Part shown: piece by piece, positions 1-5,330 of the stretch
Layout: each line of letters begins with the position of its first letter
Position numbering within the stretch: position 1 is the stretch's first letter
Origin: Clostridiaceae bacterium
GTDB taxonomy: Bacteria; Bacillota; Clostridia; UMGS1883; JAAYMJ01
Direction of reading: 5' to 3'
Length of the DNA stretch: 5,330 nt
NCBI GenBank assembly: GCA_012521455.1
Contig: JAAYMJ010000274.1
Location: 1-5,330, forward strand
Translations under genes and position numbers: made by a program
The notes under the pieces: model-generated
Told to the model about the DNA's origin: nothing
Databases searched by the model: none
The model's input: only the letters and a program-made list of their open reading frames with translations

Positions 1-1
1 T

Positions 2-394
2 GACAACCAAATTAACCGCAACCGCGGGTTTTTCAGCTGGCTTTTCGGCACCCGCAACAACAATAACGCGGGAAGCGGAATAAATACCAATATTGACGGC
101 GGCGACATTTCCAACAGGATTAAGTCGGCGATAAACGGGATTTCAGGTGTCAGGGACTGCGAAGTGGCGGTAAACGGGAATACCTGTGTTGTAGGCGTTG
201 ACACCGACAACCAGACAAACATCAGCCAAATCCGCGAACAGATTATAACAAAAGTTAAACAGCTTGTGCCAAACATTGAAATGGTTAAAGTTACAAATGA
301 CGAGTATATCGTGCAAAGCATAAGGAATATGCTAAACACCTCAGGCAGCGACACAACTGACGCCTTTGAAAGCATTGTAAACAGCATAAGATAA
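2..394 (+). CDS. YhcN/YlaJ-family sporulation lipoprotein, 3' part (5' end outside window)
   Basis: The frame is open from the left edge to TAA at 392-394 and shows the last 130 residues; the N-terminus, with any signal peptide and lipobox, lies outside the window. A GTG at 164 is in frame but is not the real start, because clear coding sequence precedes it. Residues 1-34 are an Asn/Gly-rich, low-complexity linker. From about residue 36 the protein matches the YhcN/YlaJ domain: an amphipathic helix (DISNRIKSAINGISGV), the strand motif VAVNGNTCVVGVD (about 55-67), then IREQIITKVKQLVPNIEMVKVT (in part) and a final helix ending FESIVNSIR. In Bacillus this family comprises lipoproteins made in the forespore and found in the inner spore membrane region, with roles in germination or outgrowth that are poorly defined. 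Two Cys (53 and 62 of the visible part) are present. The family call is firm; the exact role is not known. Confidence 0.85.
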   Translation, partial: DNQINRNRGFFSWLFGTRNNNNAGSGINTNIDGGDISNRIKSAINGISGVRDCEVAVNGNTCVVGVDTDNQTNISQIREQIITKVKQLVPNIEMVKVTNDEYIVQSIRNMLNTSGSDTTDAFESIVNSIR

Positions 395-398
395 TTAA

Positions 399-429
399 AT
401 ATAAGGCAAGGTAACCCCTTGCCTTATAT
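399..429 (+). terminator. Perfect 13-bp hairpin after the sporulation lipoprotein gene, probable terminator
   Basis: The arm ATATAAGGCAAGG (399-411) pairs perfectly with CCTTGCCTTATAT (417-429) around a 5-base loop (TAACC). It lies 4 bases after the stop codon at 392-394. The core AAGGCAAGG/CCTTGCCTT is strong, but no real U-run follows: the next bases are ATGGATTTAAGG, leading straight into the ymfF ribosome binding site. Position and stem strength favour an intrinsic terminator. The missing T tract means it could be leaky, or act as an mRNA 3' stabiliser or processing site. Confidence 0.6.
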
Positions 430-436
430 ATGGATT

Positions 437-444
437 TAAGGAGG
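437..444 (+). promoter_or_regulatory. Ribosome binding site that fixes the ymfF start
   Basis: TAAGGAGG is a full match to the anti-Shine-Dalgarno core. It sits 7 bases before ATG at 452. An in-frame TTG at 446 is only 1 base from it, too close to be used, so ATG 452 is the start. The site begins 7 bases after the preceding hairpin ends. Confidence 0.85.
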
Positions 445-451
445 ATTGCAA

Positions 452-1690
452 ATGGTGGAAAAATATTTGATAAAAGAAGGGATTAACCTATACTTTATCC
501 CCAACTTCAAGTTTAAAACCTTTTTGTCAAGCGTCTATATACATAGGCCACTTGATGAATCGGAAGCATCTTTAAACGCGCTGCTTCCCCAGGTTTTAAG
601 AAGGGGGAATAAAACGTATAAGGATTTAACCCAAATCCAAAAAAAGTGCGAGGATTTGTACGGCGCCCATTTGTTTATGTACAGCCAGAAAAAGGCTGAA
701 ACCCACAGCATTGTGTCGGGGATTGAAACAGTTTCCGACAATTTCGCATTATATAAGGAAGGAATTTTGGAAGATTCCTTAAAATTTTTATTTGACGTTT
801 TATTAAACGTGGTTGACGAATTTGATGAGGACATTCTAAAACAGGAAAAGGACAATTTAATTGAAAGGATTAAGGGGTTAATTAACGACAAGCGCAACTA
901 CGCATACAACCGCCTTATTCAGGAAATGTGCAAAAACGAACGCTACGGGGTTTGTGAATTGGGCACCGTTGAGAGGGTTTCGCAAATTACCGCAAAAGGT
1001 TTAATGGCCCATTACAAAAAAATTATCACAGAAAGCCCCATTGATATATTTGTGTCCGGGAATTTATCCAAGGAAAAAGCAATCGAGCTTGTTAAAAAAT
1101 ATACCGGAGCATTGCCGGAAAGGCGCGCGCAATACCCCGGGGTAGTGATTGGGGATTTGCCGAAGGAAGTAAGGTATGTGGAAGAAAAGCTTGACGTAAC
1201 ACAGGGTAAACTTTCCATGGGATACAGGGTAAAAGGCGCCGATGAGTACGCCATGATTTTGTTTAACACCATTTTTGGCGGAAGCACCACCTCAAAACTA
1301 TTCCTAAATGTCAGGGAAAAATTAAGCCTTGCATACTACGCCTCAAGCGGTTACGACAGATATAAGGGCATTATGACCGTAAATTCAGGGATTGAGTTTT
1401 CAAATTACCAAAAGGCGTTAGATGAAATAAACCTTCAGTTTAGCTATATGAAAAATAAAAACATAACACAGGAAGAATTCGACCAGGCGATGCTTTCAAT
1501 AATAAATTCCTACAAATCCTTATATGACGGGCTCAGAAGCCTTGAAAGCTTTTATGCGGCGCAGTGCGGAAGGGATATGGTGGACTTGGAAACCTTCATT
1601 GACAAATTGTCCAAGGTGACCTTGGAGGATGTGTTTTGCGCCAGCGAAAACGTTGAACTGGATACGGTGTATTTCCTAAAGGGAATATAA
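452..1690 (+). CDS. ymfF: YmfF-like M16 peptidase-fold protein, zinc site lost (EF-P modification-associated family)
   Basis: This encodes 412 residues from ATG 452, chosen over TTG 446 because of the ribosome binding site spacing. It is an insulinase/M16-fold protein of two half-domains: N-terminal (about 1-185) and C-terminal (about 186-412, with SPIDIFVSGNLS opening the usual strand and the GGSTTSKLFLNVREKLSLAY region at 276-295). Where active M16 proteins have HXXEH, the aligned helix here reads LLPQVLRRG (about 44-52), so the zinc ligands and catalytic Glu are gone. The C-terminal half keeps R288 and Y295/Y296 of the Arg/Tyr-type motif seen in M16B partner subunits. It resembles Bacillus subtilis YmfF, which is encoded beside YmfH; public family names tie both to 5-aminopentanol modification of elongation factor P, though their biochemical role is unclear. 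No signal peptide or membrane segment is seen, so it is probably cytoplasmic. It is the first gene of a tight cluster with ymfH and lgt, and is likely the non-catalytic partner of YmfH. Confidence 0.88.
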   Translation: MVEKYLIKEGINLYFIPNFKFKTFLSSVYIHRPLDESEASLNALLPQVLRRGNKTYKDLTQIQKKCEDLYGAHLFMYSQKKAETHSIVSGIETVSDNFALYKEGILEDSLKFLFDVLLNVVDEFDEDILKQEKDNLIERIKGLINDKRNYAYNRLIQEMCKNERYGVCELGTVERVSQITAKGLMAHYKKIITESPIDIFVSGNLSKEKAIELVKKYTGALPERRAQYPGVVIGDLPKEVRYVEEKLDVTQGKLSMGYRVKGADEYAMILFNTIFGGSTTSKLFLNVREKLSLAYYASSGYDRYKGIMTVNSGIEFSNYQKALDEINLQFSYMKNKNITQEEFDQAMLSIINSYKSLYDGLRSLESFYAAQCGRDMVDLETFIDKLSKVTLEDVFCASENVELDTVYFLKGI

Positions 1691-1715
1691 GAACCCAAAT
1701 GAAAGGAAGGATAGT

Positions 1716-3005
1716 ATGGAACTTAAGAAAACCACATACAGCGAGCTAGGGGAAAGCGTATATACCACAACCCATGAAAGCGGGCTTAAGATATATATAA
1801 TGCCTAAAAAAGGCTTTAGCAAAAGCTATGCGGTGTTTGCCACAAAATACGGCTCAATAAACACCGACTTTGTGGTGCCGGGGGAAAATGAGGTTACCAC
1901 TGTACCCGATGGCGTGGCGCACTTTTTGGAGCACAAGGTATTTGAGGAAGAGGACGGGAAAAACGCCTTCGACCGTTTCGCAAAATACGGCGCCAGCGCA
2001 AACGCCTTTACATCCTTTGCCATGACGGCGTACTTATTTTCCTGCACGGATTATTTTTACGAAAACCTGGACATTTTGCTGGATTATGTCCAAAAACCCT
2101 ACTTTACTTATGAAAATGTAGAAAAAGAAAAGGGTATTATTGCCCAGGAAATCAGGATGTATAACGATTCCCCCGACAACGTGCTTTACTTTAATGCCCT
2201 AAAATGCTTGTATAAAAACCATCCCGCCAGGATTGAAATCGCGGGCTCCGTTGAAAGCATAATGGAAATTGACAAGGATATTTTATATAAATGCTATAAC
2301 ACCTTTTACCATCCCTCCAACATGGTTTTATATGTGGTGGGGGATGTGGATGAAAATAAGGTTTTGGAACTGGTTAAAAAGAATATCAGACAAAACCAAA
2401 ACCCTGGGGAAATTAAGCAGATATTCCCCCATGAGCCTGAAGAAATCAATGAGCCTTATATGGAAAAGCGCCTAAACACTTCCATACCCAAATTCATCAT
2501 TGGGTTTAAGGACAGCGAAGTGGGGGGAAGCGGACGGGATATGCTAAAACGGGAAATTGAGTCCAGCATTATAATTGAAATCCTCTCGGGAAGAAGTTCA
2601 CCGCTTTATAAAAAGCTTTACGAAGGCGGGCTTGTAACCAGCTCTTTCGGCGGGTATTACAACTATGAGGAATCCTTTGGCTGGGCCGCAATCCAAGGGG
2701 AAGGCAACGACCCCAAAAAGGTAAAGGAATTGGTTTTGGAAGAAATTGAAAACATTAAGGAAAACGGGATTGACAAAGAAGCCTTTGAGCGCCAGAAGAA
2801 AGTTTTGTACGGGCAGTTTTTAAGAATGCTAAATTCCCTTGAAGGCTTCGGAAACGAATTTGTGGGCGCCACATTGCGCGGTTCCAATTTGTTTGACTAT
2901 CCCCATATAGTCAGGGAAGTTAGCCTGGATGATGTGACAAAACGGTTTAATACGCTCTTTAGAAATGACCGCTGCGCCTTGTCCGTGGTGCTACCATCAA
3001 ATTAA
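1716..3005 (+). CDS. ymfH: YmfH-like M16 zinc metallopeptidase, active-site subunit
   Basis: This encodes 429 residues from an ATG with GGAAGG 5 bases upstream, 25 bases after ymfF. It is an M16B-type peptidase. The inverted zinc motif HFLEH is at residues 69-73: H69 and H73 bind zinc and E72 is the general base. The distal Glu ligand is E145, with the conserved E138 one helix turn-pair before it, in the segment EKEKGIIAQEIRMYNDSPDN. The loop GASANAFTSFAMTAYLFS (about 92-109), typical of the family, is intact. The C-terminal half starts near 250; at the place where YmfF has VREKLSLAY this protein reads KKLYEGGLVTS (299-309), so the Arg of the Arg/Tyr pair is missing. The two genes therefore look like complementary subunits of one heterodimeric peptidase. 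No signal peptide is seen. In B. subtilis the pair is associated with EF-P 5-aminopentanol modification by family naming; the substrate is unknown. Alternative: a general M16 oligopeptidase. The peptidase family is certain; the role is not. Confidence 0.92.
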   Translation: MELKKTTYSELGESVYTTTHESGLKIYIMPKKGFSKSYAVFATKYGSINTDFVVPGENEVTTVPDGVAHFLEHKVFEEEDGKNAFDRFAKYGASANAFTSFAMTAYLFSCTDYFYENLDILLDYVQKPYFTYENVEKEKGIIAQEIRMYNDSPDNVLYFNALKCLYKNHPARIEIAGSVESIMEIDKDILYKCYNTFYHPSNMVLYVVGDVDENKVLELVKKNIRQNQNPGEIKQIFPHEPEEINEPYMEKRLNTSIPKFIIGFKDSEVGGSGRDMLKREIESSIIIEILSGRSSPLYKKLYEGGLVTSSFGGYYNYEESFGWAAIQGEGNDPKKVKELVLEEIENIKENGIDKEAFERQKKVLYGQFLRMLNSLEGFGNEFVGATLRGSNLFDYPHIVREVSLDDVTKRFNTLFRNDRCALSVVLPSN

Positions 3006-3007
3006 TC

Positions 3008-3014
3008 GGGGTGA
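3008..3014 (+). promoter_or_regulatory. Ribosome binding site supporting the TTG start of lgt
   Basis: GGGGTGA matches the GAGGTGA part of the anti-Shine-Dalgarno complement with one change, and ends 6 bases before TTG 3021. No ATG or GTG in the same frame offers a better start near the conserved N-terminus, so the TTG start is favoured. A TTG start with a modest site may keep Lgt output lower than that of the two genes before it. Confidence 0.65.
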
Positions 3015-3020
3015 AGGGTT

Positions 3021-3866
3021 TTGAATGTTGTTGAATTTCCTGGTTTGGGTTTGAAATTTAATATAAACCGGATAGCCATCCCTATTGGGGACGGCGGCAT
3101 TTACTGGTACGGGGTCATCATTGCCATTGGCGTAATGCTGGGGTCGTGGTTTTCCTTAAGAAGGGCCAAAAAGATAGGGGATAACCCTGACGATTTGGTG
3201 GACTTTATAATTTACGCGGTACCCATCGGGATAATTGGCGCAAGGCTTTATTATGTAATCTTTAGCTTTGACAGCTACAAGAACAATATTTTGGGCATAT
3301 TTAAAGTCTGGGAAGGCGGCCTTGCGATTTACGGCGGCATAATTGCGGGGTTTATTACCCTGTACTTTTTCACAAAAAAGCGCAAAATCAATATTTACAG
3401 GTTTTTAGACACTTGCTCGTACGGCGTTATAATCGGCCAGATTATTGGAAGATGGGGAAACTTTTTCAACATGGAAGCCTACGGCAGCGAAACAAACCTG
3501 CCTTGGCGGATGGTTATTCCCTTTGAAAGCCACCCGGTGCACCCGACGTTTTTATATGAATCCCTTGCAAACCTTCTCGTGTTTTTGATTATGCTTTACC
3601 TAGGCAAAAAAGCCCTGCCTTACGGGTATATTTTCGCTACATATTTAACAGGGTACGGCACGGCAAGGTTTTTTATCGAAGGATTGAGGACCGACAGCTT
3701 ATATCTATTCAATATAAGGATATCCCAGATTGTGGCGGCTTTGTGTGTTGTTTTTGGAATTTTCCTCTTTTTCTTCTTAAAAGGGAAGAAAAATGTTGAA
3801 ATTTCTCAAACAACAATCGGAGAAAAAATAGAAAATATAGAAGAAAATGGAAACAAAGATAAATAA
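3021..3866 (+). CDS. lgt: Prolipoprotein diacylglyceryl transferase
   Basis: Lgt moves the diacylglyceryl group from phosphatidylglycerol to the thiol of the lipobox Cys in prolipoproteins, the first step of lipoprotein maturation in the cytoplasmic membrane. The 281 residues start at TTG, and the N-terminus VVEFPGLGLKFNINRIAI is the usual Lgt opening before IYWYGVIIAIG. Hydrophobic segments lie at about 24-44, 60-82, 98-118, 128-143, 183-195, 201-218 and 234-254, giving a seven-span layout. The Lgt signature GRWGNFFNMEAYG is at 143-155 (R144, N147, E152 and G155 correspond to E. coli R143, N146, E151 and G154). HPTFLYE is at 174-180, and YGTARFFIEGLRTDS at 212-226 holds the conserved Y212 and R216 (E. 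coli Y235, R239). The WEGGLAIYGG loop (97-106) has Tyr104 where E. coli has H103. A charged tail of about 25 residues follows the last span. It lies 15 bases after ymfH, in the same transcript. Confidence 0.96.
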   Translation: MNVVEFPGLGLKFNINRIAIPIGDGGIYWYGVIIAIGVMLGSWFSLRRAKKIGDNPDDLVDFIIYAVPIGIIGARLYYVIFSFDSYKNNILGIFKVWEGGLAIYGGIIAGFITLYFFTKKRKINIYRFLDTCSYGVIIGQIIGRWGNFFNMEAYGSETNLPWRMVIPFESHPVHPTFLYESLANLLVFLIMLYLGKKALPYGYIFATYLTGYGTARFFIEGLRTDSLYLFNIRISQIVAALCVVFGIFLFFFLKGKKNVEISQTTIGEKIENIEENGNKDK

Positions 3867-3882
3867 TTTATAAAAAATTATT
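3862..3882 (+). terminator. Weak AT-only hairpin at the end of lgt
   Basis: AATAATTT (3862-3869) pairs with AAATTATT (3875-3882) around a 5-base loop and is followed by AAATTTCT. It overlaps the lgt stop codon and contains no G-C pair, so it would be a weak terminator at best. It is the only candidate between the cluster and the next promoter; AT-rich DNA forms such pairs by chance. Confidence 0.25.
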
Positions 3883-3910
3883 AAATTTCTGTGACATTTA
3901 TTTATGCGAC

Positions 3911-3939
3911 TTGACGAAAAACAAGATATACTATAAAAT
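3911..3939 (+). promoter_or_regulatory. Sigma-A-type promoter of the SLH-domain gene
   Basis: A -35 box TTGACG (3911-3916) is separated by 17 bases from TAAAAT (3934-3939), each one base from consensus. An overlapping TATAAA at 3932 would give a 15-base spacer and is less likely. The 45 bases before the -35 box are very AT-rich and could act as an UP element. Transcription would begin near 3945-3948, giving a leader of roughly 70 bases before ATG 4016. This separates the SLH gene from the lgt transcript. Confidence 0.65.
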
Positions 3940-3960
3940 TAAAATATGAAATTTTGTTTA

Positions 3961-3988
3961 GAAATAAGCCTCAAAGCAGGGTTATTTT
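3961..3988 (+). promoter_or_regulatory. Imperfect stem-loop in the SLH-gene leader
   Basis: GAAATAA (3961-3967) pairs with TTATTTT (3982-3988, ending in a G-T wobble). Then come one G-G mismatch (3968/3981), CCT (3969-3971) with AGG (3978-3980), and a six-base loop CAAAGC. It falls inside the predicted untranslated leader, 15 bases before the GGAGG site. It matches no riboswitch family I recognise. It could protect the 5' end of an abundant mRNA or be chance. Confidence 0.3.
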
Positions 3989-4002
3989 AAAAGTTTATTT
4001 AT

Positions 4003-4008
4003 GGGAGG
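4003..4008 (+). promoter_or_regulatory. Ribosome binding site that fixes the SLH-protein start
   Basis: GGGAGG lies 7 bases before ATG 4016. Another in-frame ATG at 4001 overlaps the upstream side of this site and has only T/A-rich sequence (TTTTAAAAGTTTATTT) before it. The downstream ATG 4016, which directly begins the signal peptide, is therefore the start. Confidence 0.8.
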
Positions 4009-4015
4009 AACAAAA

Positions 4016-5330
4016 ATGCGCTATTTAAAAAATGCACTGTCATTGGTATTGGTAATATGCATGCTTTTCTCTGTGGCAGTTTTTGCTGATGATGAGGAGA
4101 TTTTGACCCAGACCGATGCCGTGACATTTTCAGACGTAGATCCTACAACCGTTACGGGTCAGTCGATTTACGGCCTTGCAAACCTAAAGATTTTAAATGG
4201 TTATCCTGACGGCACATTCAGGCCTGATGACACCATCACAAGAGCGGAATTCACTGTTGTTATTACCAATTTCCTAAACCTTTCAAATATTGGTGTCGCA
4301 GACGATGTTTTAACAGGATTTCCTGATTTGGACAATGACCCGACAAAAGTATGGGCAAGAAAATATGTTTACCTTGCAGTAACCAACGGAATTATCAAGG
4401 GTTATCCGGAATTAGACGGTACATACACCTTTAGGGCTGATAACCCTGTTACATATGAAGAAGCGGTAAAAATGGTTGTTTGCGCCCTTGGCTATGAGCC
4501 AATGGCAACCCAGGTTGTTTATGACCACTGGGCAACAGGATACATGATGGTAGCCCAACAGCTTGGAATATTAAAGAATGCTTTGGGTGTTGCGCAGTCC
4601 GCGCCGGTTTCCCGCGGGATTGTGGCAAACATTGTTTACAGCTCCCTTACTGTTGACAGAATGGTGCCCACTGTTTTAGCTGACGGTTCTATCTCTTATG
4701 TAAAAGAAAAGAATTCAAGCGTTATTTCAGATATAATTAAAAAAGATGAAGTTAGCGGCATAGTTACGGCAACATATCTTTCCGGTATCGATACGGATAA
4801 TCCGGGCTTTACCCAAAGGTTTATTGAAGTGGACGACGTAAGGTACGTTTTAAGCGGCTCAGTTGCTGATTATGAGGCGTTGCTTGGCAAAAAGATTAAA
4901 GCGTATGCCCAAAAAAGCGATAATGAAGATTATCCGGTGTTGACAAACCTTCAAGAGGTTGGAAACAAGGAAAAGACAGTAAATGTCATGCTGATTGAAG
5001 AAATCACCCCGTCGCAAATAACATATTATGAATCCATTGACGCGTCTAGATCGTCAACATTGAAACTTGACTCCAATTATTCCGTAATCTTTAACGGAAA
5101 ATATGTAGGTGACTACAACATCAGGGATATTGTGGATGACGTAAGCTGCGGTTATGTTGAATTTTTGGATAACGACGGCGACGGAAGATATGAAATTTTA
5201 AAGATTACAAGCTATGATGTATATGTGGTTTCCAGCTATTCAACCACTGAAAGAAAAATCCGCGACCTATACTATACGGATAAAACTTTCACAGTTCCCG
5301 ATGAAAGCACTGTTGAGTTAACAATTATCA
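4016..5330 (+). CDS. SLH-domain cell-surface protein, 5' part (runs off right edge)
   Basis: The frame is open from ATG 4016 to the window end, giving 438 residues with no stop. Residues 1-24 are a Sec signal peptide (MRYLKN, a hydrophobic core, then VFA before an acidic DDEE), with likely cleavage after A24. SLH repeat 1 spans about 37-87 (FSDV, then GYPDGTFRPDDTITRAEF, with the canonical TRAE at 75-78). SLH repeat 2 spans about 100-160 (GFPDL, GIIKGYPELDGTYTFRADNPVTYEEAV; TYEE replaces TRAE). A third, degenerate repeat lies at about 170-213 (DHWATGYMMVAQQLGIL ... VSRGIVANIVY). SLH triplets bind the secondary cell-wall polymer and anchor S-layer or surface proteins. Residues 214-438 are a beta-rich region of unknown function that includes DNDGDGRYE (385-393), a DxDxDG loop like calcium-binding turns. 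Its own promoter implies expression independent of lgt. The family call is firm; whether it is an S-layer protein or a surface enzyme depends on the missing C-terminus. Confidence 0.9.
   Translation, partial: MRYLKNALSLVLVICMLFSVAVFADDEEILTQTDAVTFSDVDPTTVTGQSIYGLANLKILNGYPDGTFRPDDTITRAEFTVVITNFLNLSNIGVADDVLTGFPDLDNDPTKVWARKYVYLAVTNGIIKGYPELDGTYTFRADNPVTYEEAVKMVVCALGYEPMATQVVYDHWATGYMMVAQQLGILKNALGVAQSAPVSRGIVANIVYSSLTVDRMVPTVLADGSISYVKEKNSSVISDIIKKDEVSGIVTATYLSGIDTDNPGFTQRFIEVDDVRYVLSGSVADYEALLGKKIKAYAQKSDNEDYPVLTNLQEVGNKEKTVNVMLIEEITPSQITYYESIDASRSSTLKLDSNYSVIFNGKYVGDYNIRDIVDDVSCGYVEFLDNDGDGRYEILKITSYDVYVVSSYSTTERKIRDLYYTDKTFTVPDESTVELTII

Noticed and set aside
446..451. TTG 446 as the start of ymfF
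   Set aside because: It is 1 base from the Shine-Dalgarno sequence; ATG 452 has a 7-base spacing and gives the natural N-terminus.
535..897. Antisense open frame inside ymfF
   Set aside because: It lies opposite a well-recognised gene, has no ribosome binding site that I can see, and its Ser/Leu/Phe-rich translation is typical of a shadow frame.
1012..1290. Antisense open frame inside ymfF
   Set aside because: Same reasoning: it is fully opposite conserved M16 coding sequence, with no recognisable protein features.
1826..2047. Antisense open frame opposite the HFLEH region of ymfH
   Set aside because: The sense strand encodes the conserved zinc site, so this frame is an accident of codon use.
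2269..2475. Second + strand frame overlapping ymfH
   Set aside because: It is out of frame within a continuous conserved gene; there is no sign of a frameshift in ymfH that would call for it.
2663..2887. Antisense open frame in the C-terminal half of ymfH
   Set aside because: Shadow of the sense gene, with no independent signals.
3961..3990. Possible riboswitch (GCCTCAAAGCAGGG resembles a fragment of a cyclic-di-GMP aptamer)
   Set aside because: Only a short loop-like string is similar; the paired helices and conserved core of that class are absent and the element is too short.
4001..4003. In-frame ATG 4001 as the start of the SLH protein
   Set aside because: The only ribosome binding site (4003-4008) overlaps and follows it, and the signal peptide begins properly at 4016.
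4049..4060. Cys15 of the SLH protein as a lipobox cysteine, which would make it an Lgt substrate
   Set aside because: The residues before it (LVI) put Ile at -1, where a lipobox needs Gly, Ala or Ser, and a normal signal peptidase I site follows at VFA, residues 22-24.
1..5330. Search for a new defence, mobile or RNA-based system
   Set aside because: The window is filled by recognisable housekeeping, sporulation and surface genes. I saw no repeat array, terminal inverted repeats, transposase, tRNA or large structured non-coding region.

Overview
The window looks like chromosomal DNA from an endospore-forming, S-layer-bearing Firmicute, most likely a member of the Clostridia. The reasons are a YhcN/YlaJ-type sporulation lipoprotein, strong AGGAGG-type ribosome binding sites in front of most genes, a Gram-positive-type Lgt, an SLH-domain surface protein of clostridial style, and moderate-to-low GC with very AT-rich intergenic DNA. 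The genus cannot be settled from the sequence alone.

Layout, all on the + strand. Positions 2-394 hold the 3' part of a YhcN/YlaJ-family sporulation lipoprotein gene. It ends at a 13-bp perfect hairpin (399-429), a probable terminator. A tight three-gene cluster follows: ymfF (452-1690), ymfH (1716-3005) and lgt (3021-3866), with gaps of only 25 and 15 bases, so it is almost certainly one transcript. An AT-rich gap of 149 bases (3867-4015) then carries a sigma-A-like promoter and a leader stem-loop. The last gene, an SLH-domain surface protein, starts at 4016 and runs off the right edge.

How the genes fit together. YmfF and YmfH are paired M16B-type peptidase-fold proteins. YmfH has the zinc site (HFLEH plus downstream Glu). 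YmfF has lost it but keeps an Arg/Tyr-type motif in its C-terminal half, as expected for an active/inactive heterodimer. Lgt attaches diacylglycerol to the lipobox Cys of prolipoproteins at the membrane. The SLH protein would be exported by Sec and held on the cell wall, and it has its own promoter. The general theme is envelope and protein maturation, but a direct functional link between the M16 pair and Lgt is only inferred from position.

I found no RNA genes, mobile elements, CRISPR arrays or phage genes, and no clear undescribed system. The most useful points for a second look are the split active site of the M16 pair, its linkage to lgt, a Tyr at a catalytically important Lgt position, and the leader and hairpin structures.
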